Of a DNA stretch of 64,000 bases, positions 36,314 to 45,331 are shown in pieces. The notes under the pieces are model-generated. The model ran no database searches, was not told where the DNA came from, and worked only from the letters and a program-made list of their open reading frames with translations. The translations under genes were made by a program, and so were the position numbers. This DNA is from Melioribacteraceae bacterium (GTDB lineage: Bacteria > Bacteroidota > Ignavibacteria > Ignavibacteriales > Melioribacteraceae). Positions within the stretch are counted from its first letter, which is position 1; each line of letters opens with the position of its first letter. The stretch spans positions 1-64,000 of the forward strand of contig JAFGMI010000030.1 in assembly GCA_016927595.1 (NCBI GenBank), written 5' to 3'.

Positions 36314-37762
36314 TCATTTTTTAGCGTTTAGCAGGTTTTTCATTTTTTGCAAATTATGAGAAGCCTGAAACCACCCGTTTTTGAACCCCGCGTAATCCGG
36401 ACCCATCATTGCAGTTGCATACCTGATCGAATTAGCATAAAATAACCATTGGTGCTGCCAGTAGAATTCTATATTCTCATCGAACGGATTTGAAGGATCG
36501 GCAATGCCCTTTTCCCAGGCTTGCTGCATCATTTTTGTGGCGGTAAAGACCATCTGATCTGCCATGCTGTTCACTTCGTCAATTTTCTTCAGCTGTTTCT
36601 CCGTCCAGTTTGATCCATGGCACGACCGGCATACATTAAACATTTTTTCCTTTCTTGCAGATTGTTCCGTTTTATCTATTAAAAATTCAGTTGCCTGCAC
36701 ATTCACAAAATTGGTTGGCAGCGGAAGTCCGTCGGAATTTTTAATTTCGTATGTGCGCGGTGATTTAGGCTGCGGATGTGAGTAAATCAATCCGAAAATT
36801 CTAACCCACAATCTTGAACCGAAATCATGAGTTCGTTCAGCAATTATGTTTTCATCATTATCTACAAGCAATGAGTTATGACAAGTAGCACAGGTAGGTG
36901 CCGTTATGTCTTTGCTCATATTCCAAGGAACATTCGAAAAATTCATATCCATGTGTTTGCTCGAGAATATATTTCCGTGTTTGCTCTCTTTATAAACATT
37001 ATAAGCCGGGACATCGGGTTCGAGATGGCATTGTGCGCATGTATATGGTTTACGCGCTGTCTCAATCGAGAAAGAATGGCGCGGGTGGCATGATGTGCAT
37101 GCGCCGAAACTTCCGTCGGGATTAATTCTTCCCACACCCTGATTAGGCCAGTTTGTTAGGTTCGGGACATCAATTTCACCAAGATCTGTTTTAATAGTTT
37201 TCATACCTTCTACATCTACAACGGTTCCATGGCAGGCAAAACAGGATTCACCAGAGCTCATTTCATTACTGCCGTGATAATAGATTTCTCCTTCGTCAAA
37301 ATCTTTCGGAGAAGTAATTGTCTTAACAAGCATGGAGTAAACAGGATTTTTTTTAAGAATGTCATGAGCATATGCCTTTTTCGAATTGCCGTACTCATTT
37401 GTTTCCACAGGATGACAAGTGCTGCAGTCGTTAGGGCTAACAACAACATTAATCGTGTAACCGAAATGATCGAAAGCATCTTTATGGCTATCAGTGTTTA
37501 GTGAATGACATTCATAGCATCCGACTGCAACTTCTGTTGGTATTATACCATTGATATCGGTGATGGAAATTCTTCTTTCCAGTTCACCCCTGTTTATAGC
37601 AAGCTTTAAAGATGAATTTGAATGAAGACTACTCTTCCAGTCCGATACAATACCCGGAGTAACTGCAATATGGCAATCAAGGCATTCACTTGTTTCGGTA
37701 CTAATTTTCTGAGCGCATAGGAAACTGCTCATTATTAAAAATAAAAAAGCTGTTTTTCTCAT
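36314..37762 (-). CDS. Octaheme c-type cytochrome, hydroxylamine oxidoreductase-like
   Basis: 482 residues from ATG 37762, which has AAGGGGG 9 bp upstream; signal peptide MRKTAFLFLIMSSFLCAQ. Eight CxxCH motifs: CLDCH, CYECH, CSTCH, CFACH, CTSCH, CAQCH, CATCH and CRSCH. The heme spacing and the C-terminal helix region with QHQWLFYANSIRYATAMMG resemble the HAO/octaheme family that oxidises hydroxylamine or reduces nitrite/hydroxylamine. I cannot place the HAO crosslinking tyrosine, so direction of catalysis is open. It lies directly upstream of ccmC-F, fitting a shared need for heme attachment. Periplasmic. Confidence 0.78.
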   Translation of the reverse strand: MRKTAFLFLIMSSFLCAQKISTETSECLDCHIAVTPGIVSDWKSSLHSNSSLKLAINRGELERRISITDINGIIPTEVAVGCYECHSLNTDSHKDAFDHFGYTINVVVSPNDCSTCHPVETNEYGNSKKAYAHDILKKNPVYSMLVKTITSPKDFDEGEIYYHGSNEMSSGESCFACHGTVVDVEGMKTIKTDLGEIDVPNLTNWPNQGVGRINPDGSFGACTSCHPRHSFSIETARKPYTCAQCHLEPDVPAYNVYKESKHGNIFSSKHMDMNFSNVPWNMSKDITAPTCATCHNSLLVDNDENIIAERTHDFGSRLWVRIFGLIYSHPQPKSPRTYEIKNSDGLPLPTNFVNVQATEFLIDKTEQSARKEKMFNVCRSCHGSNWTEKQLKKIDEVNSMADQMVFTATKMMQQAWEKGIADPSNPFDENIEFYWQHQWLFYANSIRYATAMMGPDYAGFKNGWFQASHNLQKMKNLLNAKK

Positions 37763-37959
37763 GAATGACCCCCTTTGTATAAAAGGATTCTTATATCTAA
37801 AAATAAAACTATAATCCACTTAAAGCAAATTTTCAATTTTATAATTAAATGCATGTGTGAATGTAAATTTCAGAAGGAGGTATAAAATAGGAGAAACATA
37901 TACAATTTTATGACGTCTAATAAATCGGTAAATTAATAAAGCTGTAAGATAAAATTTAA

Positions 37960-39063
37960 TTGGTGATTAAATTGTCAGAGCCCAATCCGATAAAGAGAAT
38001 ATTCGATTTGTACACGAGCGATCTGAAATTTGATGAGATTGAAAGATTAGTCAAAAGAGAATCAGCGGAAGTGTACGAATTTTATAAAAACCAGATACCG
38101 AAAGTTGACACGAACAAGAATAAATTTACCAGGACTTTAATCTTTATAAGGAGTTTATTCAACGCATTTCTTTTAAAGATGACAGCCCCGCGAAGAATTT
38201 TTTATATTGTGGCTTTACTTCTGTTCTTTATCGGATATATAAATAATATTGGCAGTTATCTAATATTTTCATTTCTGATTATAAATATTCTGCTGGCATT
38301 CGAGCTAGCCGATAAACTAACCGTTAAAGATGAACTGAGCTTAGCAAGGAAAATTCAGAACAATCTTATGCCTCAGAATCCACCTGATGTAAACGGCTTT
38401 GAAATAGCTTCTTTCTATGAATCAGCCGATGAAGTAGGCGGGGATTATTTTGATTTTCTCAAAGAAAGCGAAAAATCAAACGAGCAATATATAGTTATAG
38501 GTGATATTTCTGGGAAGGGAATGGCTGCAGCGCTTTATATGGTCAGAGTTCAAGCCATCATCCAGTATCTGATTAAAAATTTCAATGATTTGAAAGACAT
38601 AATAATTAATCTTAAAGATTACTTTTCGCAGAATCTGAGAAGGGAATACTTTCTGACGATTCAGATACTAAAAATATACGAGAATAAGCAAGTTGATGTT
38701 ATAAGTGCGGGGCATAATCCCGTACTTATTTACAGATCCGGGTCTAAAACATTTATAGAGGTTAATCCTAAAGGCATAGGGATTGGTCTGAATGATAAAG
38801 GATTATTCGAGCAGACTATAGCAGTTGAATCGTATCAGCCCTCCGAGAATGATGTAATAATTATGTATACGGATGGAATTACAGAAACGATGAATACAGA
38901 AAAAGTTCAGTTTGGTATCGATAGATTAAAGAAGATTATTTTAGATAATAGTGAAAAACCGGCAAACGAAATTAAACAGGTTATTCACAAATATCTTACT
39001 TACTATAGAGGTAATCTGATTGCCGAGGATGACAGTACACTTATTGTAATAAAGGTTGTCTGA
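37960..39063 (+). CDS. SpoIIE/RsbU-type PP2C serine phosphatase, membrane-bound
   Basis: About 367 residues. Two membrane segments (about 79-95 and 100-118) divide a short N-terminal region from a cytosolic PP2C domain with the SpoIIE family signatures DEVGGDYFDF, GDISGKGMAAAL, SAGHNPVL, YTDGITETMN and EDDSTLIVI. Such enzymes dephosphorylate anti-anti-sigma factors and so release sigma factors or other partners. Start codons TTG 37960, GTG 37963 or TTG 37972 all precede the same domain. An RsbW-like kinase lies 1.6 kb away on the other strand, suggesting a partner-switch pair, but no STAS protein is visible. Confidence 0.88.
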   Translation: MVIKLSEPNPIKRIFDLYTSDLKFDEIERLVKRESAEVYEFYKNQIPKVDTNKNKFTRTLIFIRSLFNAFLLKMTAPRRIFYIVALLLFFIGYINNIGSYLIFSFLIINILLAFELADKLTVKDELSLARKIQNNLMPQNPPDVNGFEIASFYESADEVGGDYFDFLKESEKSNEQYIVIGDISGKGMAAALYMVRVQAIIQYLIKNFNDLKDIIINLKDYFSQNLRREYFLTIQILKIYENKQVDVISAGHNPVLIYRSGSKTFIEVNPKGIGIGLNDKGLFEQTIAVESYQPSENDVIIMYTDGITETMNTEKVQFGIDRLKKIILDNSEKPANEIKQVIHKYLTYYRGNLIAEDDSTLIVIKVV

Positions 39064-39068
39064 TCTCG

Positions 39069-40616
39069 CTAAATCTGATCCACAATAATAAACTCCTCAG
39101 CATCAGGTCTTATTCCATCGTACATTCTTCTCAACGAGTTATAAGCAACCTCACTCCCTCTGTGCGATGCGCTTCTGTACAATCTTGCAGCCGTTGCTTT
39201 ATCTTTCTTAACGAAAATACCGTTTTCATAGCAGTATGCCAAAGCAGTCTGTGCCAATACAGAACCCTGAGCGGTCGCATCAAGTAAAGTACGCAATGCT
39301 TTTTTATATTCATCCTCATTTCTGTTATCCAAGAGGATCATGAATGCGATTCTTATACGTGCTTCCGAACTTCCGAGAGCCGACGCCTTTTGCCAGTATT
39401 CCAACGCTCTATCCCGGTTCTTTTCGACAAGTGTCCCGTTGTAATAGCATAATCCTTTTTCGATTATTGCATTAATATGATTTTGTTCAGCAGCCTTTTC
39501 AAGTAATTCAAGAGCCTGTTCATTTGTTAACTGATAATCGATTCCGAGTGCAGTTAATCCCGCCCATACATACATTGCTGCAGGAATATTACTGTTCACT
39601 TCTCTCTGCAATTGATTATAAAACTCCTCGGTTTTAGCAATCTTTAAAATATTCTGTAGTGCCTTTATCGATCCTAGTCTGTATGCTTTAATAAACGATT
39701 CCACTGCTTTCGTAATATTTTCGTCAAAAGAAACGCCCTGTTCGTAGTCCTTACCTACAATCAATAATCCTTCCGGACTTCCCTGTTCGGCTGCGAACTT
39801 AACGAGCGATTGACCGGATGAATCCTGCAATTGTGTTGCAGGTATTTCATTCACTCCCAGGTTTTCTTTCAGCTTGTTAAAATCCTGATTATAAATTTTA
39901 CTTAAATCAGTTTTACCCGAGTCGAGCGTTTTTTCAAATTCAAAAAAATCAAGTTCATATTCAGGATTGAACAAAGCGGAACTGCCAATTACCGATGAAT
40001 CAGCCTGATATTGCTTATTACCTTGCTGCCCGTCCGAAGCTGAATTTGTCACTACCAAACCACTTTCTTCCATCTGCTTTTTAGCTTTTAACGCCGGTTC
40101 AAAATTTGCTGATGCGGCTTTGTTAAACCAGTTATAGGCTTCATTATAATTCCTGTTAACAACAAGATTATCAGTAAAAAATACACCATAAAAAAATTGT
40201 GCCTCAGGCATACCGTTTTCGGCTGCAAATTTTACATTCGAAAAAGCTTCAAACGGATTCCATTCAACACCTATTCCGTTTTCGAGCATTATCGAGTAGT
40301 TATATTTTGCAGCGGTTAAATTCTTGTCGGATGCCATTTTTATCCAACGGATAGCTTTAGCCGTGTCTTTGCTGAAACCCTTTCCGAGCAGATATCTTAA
40401 TCCAAGTTCATGCTGTGCAAGTGGATCACCGTCTGAAGCATATTTCTGGATCAGGTAAGCCGTCATTAAAGGATAGGATGGTGCCTTCGCTTTTATGAGC
40501 GGATAAATACTTTTAGACCGGTTTGATTTGACAGCCTGACTTATGGTGGAATCCTGCCCGATTGTAATTTCTGCAGTAAAAAGAAATAATATAAATGCAA
40601 CTAATAATTTCATCAA
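39069..40616 (-). CDS. Sel1-repeat protein, secreted
   Basis: 515 residues with an N-terminal signal peptide ending near TIGQ. It carries many Sel1 repeats, including AQHELGLRYLLGKGFSKDT, AQFFYGVFFTDN, INAIIEKGLCYYNGT, ARIRIAFMILL and AQTALAYCYENG. Sel1 proteins are solenoid scaffolds for protein complexes. Its stop is 6 bp from the stop of the phosphatase gene on the other strand. It lies between that gene and the RsbW-like kinase, which may be a functional group. Confidence 0.85.
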   Translation of the reverse strand: MMKLLVAFILFLFTAEITIGQDSTISQAVKSNRSKSIYPLIKAKAPSYPLMTAYLIQKYASDGDPLAQHELGLRYLLGKGFSKDTAKAIRWIKMASDKNLTAAKYNYSIMLENGIGVEWNPFEAFSNVKFAAENGMPEAQFFYGVFFTDNLVVNRNYNEAYNWFNKAASANFEPALKAKKQMEESGLVVTNSASDGQQGNKQYQADSSVIGSSALFNPEYELDFFEFEKTLDSGKTDLSKIYNQDFNKLKENLGVNEIPATQLQDSSGQSLVKFAAEQGSPEGLLIVGKDYEQGVSFDENITKAVESFIKAYRLGSIKALQNILKIAKTEEFYNQLQREVNSNIPAAMYVWAGLTALGIDYQLTNEQALELLEKAAEQNHINAIIEKGLCYYNGTLVEKNRDRALEYWQKASALGSSEARIRIAFMILLDNRNEDEYKKALRTLLDATAQGSVLAQTALAYCYENGIFVKKDKATAARLYRSASHRGSEVAYNSLRRMYDGIRPDAEEFIIVDQI

Positions 40617-40692
40617 CCTATTAATTCGTAAATTGAAAAAAGACGTATGATGTTAGACAACGCAAATTCAAAAATGTTTAATCGGACCGGAT

Positions 40693-41109
40693 TTAATTCA
40701 GATTTTTATACATTGTAAAAATATTCTGACCGTTTACTGATTGGTACTCAGTCTTGTCCATTAACTGGTCGATGATGTACAACCCCATTCCGCCTTCAGG
40801 TAAATTCTCGATATCATCAGGGTCAAATTCAAGTTTCGGGCGGTCTGTATTATTTCTTTTTAATCCATTTTCTATAATTTTAATAATTATTCTTTCCCGG
40901 ATGATCTCAAACTCAATTTGAATTGTATGATTCGGATCTTCTTTATACGAGTGCTTCACAACATTATTAAGAGCTTCAACGAGACATAGTTCAATCTCAC
41001 CCTTGATTTTATCTTTAATTGTTCCGTAGACATTCATTAAACGCAGTCTGTTTATCAGATCGGTTACTTTTGAATATCTGCTCTTAATTGTGAAATTGAA
41101 TTTGTTCAC
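40693..41109 (-). CDS. RsbW-like serine kinase / anti-sigma factor (HATPase_c_2)
   Basis: 138 residues, single ATPase domain without a His-kinase dimerisation domain: N box LVEALNNVVKHSY, ENGLK near the first G box and GGMGLYIIDQLMD in the second. The usual role is to phosphorylate an anti-anti-sigma STAS protein and to hold a sigma factor. Probably the counterpart of the SpoIIE-type phosphatase at 37960. No sigma factor gene is near. Confidence 0.82.
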   Translation of the reverse strand: MNKFNFTIKSRYSKVTDLINRLRLMNVYGTIKDKIKGEIELCLVEALNNVVKHSYKEDPNHTIQIEFEIIRERIIIKIIENGLKRNNTDRPKLEFDPDDIENLPEGGMGLYIIDQLMDKTEYQSVNGQNIFTMYKNLN

Positions 41110-41164
41110 TTACCTGGCTTTCAAAGTATTAATCCCATATACAGTTTTTATCTAAATGAAAATA

Positions 41165-41209
41165 ATAAAAAAGAGAAGACGACTCACCTAAATTCTTAAG
41201 TGAGTCATC
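41165..41209 (-). terminator. Terminator of the VPS10 gene (minus strand)
   Basis: GACGACTCAC (41178-41187) and GTGAGTCATC (41200-41209) pair over 10 bp with one G-T; on the minus strand a T-rich tail (TTCTCTTTTTTATT) follows. 7 bp after the VPS10 gene stop. Confidence 0.8.
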
Positions 41210-41215
41210 CTGATT

Positions 41216-44200
41216 TTAGTTGAAATCCGGTATTCTGCCCGGCGTCCAGGGAGCATTAATTGCGTTTAACTCCTTTTCAATTACACTTATCCGGCTCTCA
41301 TAAATCTGCTTTAAATCTTGCAGTATTTCAGGAAGTTCCTCTGACAAAACTTCATAAGCTGTTTTTTGTGCCTGGGTCGGATTTGAACTTGAGCTCCATG
41401 CTGCTGAAAACAGGTGACTGATTCTCCAATTCAGCGGTACCTGAGCAGGCGGAACTTCTTCCAGACTTGCTCTTGCGGGTTGGCCATTAAATTTGAACAG
41501 TATATCGTCTATTTCTTTTGATACGTTGTTAATATTTTTAATTAATTCAAAACTGCTTCCTGTACTGTTATTAGCAGCCTGCTTCAGATGTTCTGTTCGT
41601 GCTGCCAAATCTTTCGCAAATTCCCTTGCACCGATAACTTTTTTTGCCAGATCAACCGACTTCTTATGAAAATCTACTAGTGCGATTCTGTCATCAGCTG
41701 GAAGAGTTGTATTATTCAATACAACAGTATTAAATTCCACAGGACCAGCAATCAATTTCTCTTCCTCCCGTGCAACAATAGACAAGGAAACGTAATATTT
41801 CCCAGGGTATGCTAAAACGCTGCTTCTTTGCTCCGAAGTAGGATCGAACTTATTGTTCTTCAGATTGACTGGGTTATAAGTGTCGAATCGTAAATCCCAG
41901 GCAACTTTGTTAATACCTTTTTTAGCAGCGGTATTTATCCTTTTAACTTCATTGCCGGAGTCATCCTTTATTGAAAACATCAAATAGGGAGGTATTTCTT
42001 CCTGTTCCTTTTTTAACTCTTCATAAGAAGGCTGGTTAATCGGCTCACCTTGTTTGAATAATTCTTTCTCCTTTTTTCGTCTGATTGATTTCAAAGTCGG
42101 AGGAACATCTTTTATCCAGTATGTAAAAACAGCACCGAACTCCGGATTAGGCGCTTTAAAATATGTTGCTCCTTGTCCGTATTTTCCGCCTTTCATATGG
42201 AACATTCGCGCGTCTTTAATCTTAAATATATGTGCATCCTTTTCAAATATTTCTTCATTTATTTCTCTCAGTGCGGAATAATCGTCGAGGACGTAAAATC
42301 CTCTGCCAAATGTAGCAACCACAAGATCTTTTTCACGTTCCTGAATAACGAGATCCGGTACTTTTACTTTTGGAATGCCTGAATTCAACTGTATCCATTT
42401 ATCTCCGCCGTTCAGGCTGAAAAATACTCCCCACTCCGTTCCGACGAAAAGTAATTCGGGATTAACAGGATCTTCGATTATCGTATTTACAGCACCGTCG
42501 ACGGGCAGATTACCCGAAATCGATTCCCATGATCTTCCTTTGTCAGTACTCTTTAGAACGTATGGTTTGAAATCATCTCTCTGATGATTGTTAAATGTTG
42601 CATAAATTAGATTCTCATCGAAACGTGAATTCAATATATCACTTACGGGAGTAAATTCAGGAACTCCCGGAAAGTTGTCTATTCGTGTCCATGTTTTGGA
42701 ATCTTCAGTTCGCTGTATTATTCCGTCGTCGGTTCCCGCGAACAAAAGATTTTCTTTAAGTGGCGATTCTGAAAGTGAAGTAATAAGATTATACTGGGAA
42801 GTACTTACATCTTTAGCAACTGCGTCGTAACTCCAAAATTTATTCATAACCTTGAACGAGTTACGATCGGTTTGAGTGGTCAGATCATTGCTTATAACTT
42901 CCCAGTGCTCGCCTCTGTCATCACTTCTGAAAACTCTCTCAGCAGCTATATATAATCTTGATGGTGAATGAGGACTAAGAATAAACGGAGTATCCCAGTA
43001 CCATCTGTATGTTTTTTCTCCTTTAGCCGGTTCGGGTCTTATTTTATAAACCTCTCCGCTTCTCTTATCGTACCTTATAATATTTCCATACTGCCATTCG
43101 GAATAAATAATATTAGGATCAGTTGGATCGATAGCCTGAAAAAATCCGTCTCCGCCAACAGTACTAAACCAGTCGCTGTTTACAATCCCGTCGGAGCTAA
43201 TTGTTTGAGAAGGACCGCCCATACTCTGATTATCCTGAGTTCCGCCGAAAATATTATAGAATGGAAGATCATTATCTACATTAACCCTGTAAAACTGAGT
43301 AACCGGCAGGTTCGGTTTATACTCCCAGTTTTTACCGCTGTCGAAAGTTTCATAAACACCTCCGTCTCCACCGATTAACAAATGTCTTGTATCTTCAGGA
43401 TTGATCCAGAGTGCGTGGTCGTCGACATGTCTGTTACTGCTGCCGAGCCGCTGCCAGGTTTTGCCGGCATCTACCGTAAAATGCGTGTATGTTTCAACCG
43501 AATAGACTTTATTAACATCCTTGGGATCGCAATAAATTTCGTTATAATACTGACCGCTTGAATTATGATCGCTCATTTTTTCCCAGGAAGCACCACGGTT
43601 AGTGGATCTAAAGAATCCGCTTTTGTCTTCCGCAGCCTCTACGATTAAATAAAGCACATCGGGATTAACCGGTGAAATATCTATTCCCATTCCTCCAATA
43701 TCCACATTGGGGAGTCCCGCCATTATTTTATTCCAGTTTGCGCCAGCATTAGTTGATTTATAAACAGCGGACTCGGGACCGCCTCCGATTTTAGTATATG
43801 GATGACGTCTTCGCTGTTCAGAGGTTGCATAGAGAATGTCGGGATTTCTGGGATCAAATATTATATTGTTTACTCCCGTATCCTCGCTTATTTCAAGAAT
43901 TTTTTGCCATGTATTTCCACCGTCAACAGTTTTGTAGAGACCCCGGTCGCCGCCCGGTCCCCAGGCAGAGCCTTCTGCCGCTACATAAACGACATCGGAG
44001 TTACGCGGATCAATTATTATCGCTCCGATTTGTCTGGAATCCTTCAAGCCCATATTCTTCCAGGTTTTGCCGCCGTCAGTCGATTTATAAACACCGTTAC
44101 CATACCCCAGTGCACGCTGATGATTATTTTCACCGCTCCCTACCCAGACAACATGTTGATTATTAGGATCCAGTTCAACGCATCCAAGTGAGTAGGGAAG

Positions 44201-44467
44201 TGTATCGGCAATTGCTTCCCAGGTTATTCCGGCATTATCAGTTTTCCAAAGATGACCACTAGCTGTAGCAACGTAATATTCGCTGTGATTAATCGGGTTA
44301 ACAGCAAAATCGGCAATTCGTCCTGATGTCCATGCCGGACCGATACTTCTGAATTTGAGACCTGAAAATGTTGATGCGGTTAATGGATCCTTTTTTTCAT
44401 TCTGTGCTATAACAGATGTTGAAATAAAAAAGATAGTAATAATTGTTAACAACTTATTAAAATGCAT
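41216..44467 (-). CDS. Large secreted sortilin/VPS10-type beta-propeller protein
   Basis: 1,083 residues. ATG 44467 follows GAGGGG, and a signal peptide ends near SVIAQ. At least eight BNR/Asp-box-like repeats occur in the N-terminal 700 residues (for example KSTDGGKTWKN, KTVDGGNTWQK, KSTNAGANWNK), forming a sortilin/VPS10 propeller of the 'glycosyl hydrolase'-annotated family. The C-terminal part (from about 820) has FlgD/Fn3-like segments such as INKVAWDLRFDTYNP. Exported; probably an outer-membrane-associated or secreted enzyme. Function is not established and no catalytic residues can be assigned here. Confidence 0.85.
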   Translation of the reverse strand: MHFNKLLTIITIFFISTSVIAQNEKKDPLTASTFSGLKFRSIGPAWTSGRIADFAVNPINHSEYYVATASGHLWKTDNAGITWEAIADTLPYSLGCVELDPNNQHVVWVGSGENNHQRALGYGNGVYKSTDGGKTWKNMGLKDSRQIGAIIIDPRNSDVVYVAAEGSAWGPGGDRGLYKTVDGGNTWQKILEISEDTGVNNIIFDPRNPDILYATSEQRRRHPYTKIGGGPESAVYKSTNAGANWNKIMAGLPNVDIGGMGIDISPVNPDVLYLIVEAAEDKSGFFRSTNRGASWEKMSDHNSSGQYYNEIYCDPKDVNKVYSVETYTHFTVDAGKTWQRLGSSNRHVDDHALWINPEDTRHLLIGGDGGVYETFDSGKNWEYKPNLPVTQFYRVNVDNDLPFYNIFGGTQDNQSMGGPSQTISSDGIVNSDWFSTVGGDGFFQAIDPTDPNIIYSEWQYGNIIRYDKRSGEVYKIRPEPAKGEKTYRWYWDTPFILSPHSPSRLYIAAERVFRSDDRGEHWEVISNDLTTQTDRNSFKVMNKFWSYDAVAKDVSTSQYNLITSLSESPLKENLLFAGTDDGIIQRTEDSKTWTRIDNFPGVPEFTPVSDILNSRFDENLIYATFNNHQRDDFKPYVLKSTDKGRSWESISGNLPVDGAVNTIIEDPVNPELLFVGTEWGVFFSLNGGDKWIQLNSGIPKVKVPDLVIQEREKDLVVATFGRGFYVLDDYSALREINEEIFEKDAHIFKIKDARMFHMKGGKYGQGATYFKAPNPEFGAVFTYWIKDVPPTLKSIRRKKEKELFKQGEPINQPSYEELKKEQEEIPPYLMFSIKDDSGNEVKRINTAAKKGINKVAWDLRFDTYNPVNLKNNKFDPTSEQRSSVLAYPGKYYVSLSIVAREEEKLIAGPVEFNTVVLNNTTLPADDRIALVDFHKKSVDLAKKVIGAREFAKDLAARTEHLKQAANNSTGSSFELIKNINNVSKEIDDILFKFNGQPARASLEEVPPAQVPLNWRISHLFSAAWSSSSNPTQAQKTAYEVLSEELPEILQDLKQIYESRISVIEKELNAINAPWTPGRIPDFN

Positions 44468-44668
44468 TTTGCCCCTCATATCAAATTGTTATGGATTACC
44501 AGGTGAAATGTACTTGTTGCATATGCCTTGAATTGTATCAAATGAATGTCATTAAAATACATATTCTGTGAGTAATTATGCCAATATAATATTGGTGATT
44601 TTGTCCAAAATTTGTTACAATTAATCTCTGATGAAATGAATTAAACAATTATGGGTTGCAGGCAGACT

Positions 44669-45211
44669 ATGACCAGGATGAAAATCAGCGCAATTATAAA
44701 GTCTTTTGTTTTAATTTACTTGTGCCTGGTTGTATACTCGAATGTAAACATCGAACTGCAGTTGTTTAATGATTGCGGGCAGATTAGTTATAACAGAATC
44801 AGTGAATCAAGAAAAGAACTTGAGAAGAAGTATGGAGCTGAGTCTATATCCGACAGATCAAAATTGCATGACAGAGAATATCAGAGCAAAATTCTGGGCA
44901 GAAATATCATAATTGATACATCAATAATAAAGATTGATTATTCAAACAACCATAATTACATCGATGTAGAACTGGAAAGAACAGCGAAAGGTTCTGTATA
45001 CGGCAGACTATTGGTCGATAATGAATTAATGGAACTGATTAATTCATTTAATTTCAGAGAAGCACTGATGGTTGCACAGATCGACAGAATCCAGTCAGAA
45101 AGCGCATCCTATATAGTATATAGTGAAGAGAAAAAGTTTGTGTCCTCATTCGGTAACGACGTTATGCTTTCGGGAATATGCATTGATGCGGTTGAAATAC
45201 CGGCTTTTTGA
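44669..45211 (+). CDS. Hypothetical exported protein (about 180 aa)
   Basis: An N-terminal hydrophobic segment (about 6-25) with a short basic head suggests a signal peptide or anchor. The body has no family I recognise. ATG 44669 follows an AGG with six-base spacing; ATG 44651 and ATG 44678 are alternatives. It is not convincingly part of the two-component operon 120 bp downstream. Confidence 0.5.
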   Translation: MTRMKISAIIKSFVLIYLCLVVYSNVNIELQLFNDCGQISYNRISESRKELEKKYGAESISDRSKLHDREYQSKILGRNIIIDTSIIKIDYSNNHNYIDVELERTAKGSVYGRLLVDNELMELINSFNFREALMVAQIDRIQSESASYIVYSEEKKFVSSFGNDVMLSGICIDAVEIPAF

Positions 45212-45257
45212 ACCAGGCTAACTAAAATTCCACGTGACAATTTTTTACAATTAATTA

Positions 45258-45269
45258 CGTTCGGGAACG
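45258..45269. promoter_or_regulatory. Small palindrome CGTTC-GG-GAACG before the kinase operon
   Basis: Perfect 5-bp arms around GG, 62 bp upstream of the histidine kinase start, in an otherwise AT-rich gap. A possible operator for the operon's response regulator; nothing else supports it. Confidence 0.2.
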
Positions 45270-45331
45270 AATTTAAATCCTATTTAATGCTATTTTTGAA
45301 TAGTAAAATACATACATAAAATTAATCATAA

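Noticed and set aside
43798-44191. Two long plus-strand frames (122 and 129 codons) opposite the VPS10 gene
   Set aside because: Both overlap the repeat-rich propeller gene on the other strand and read as antisense with no recognisable domain.
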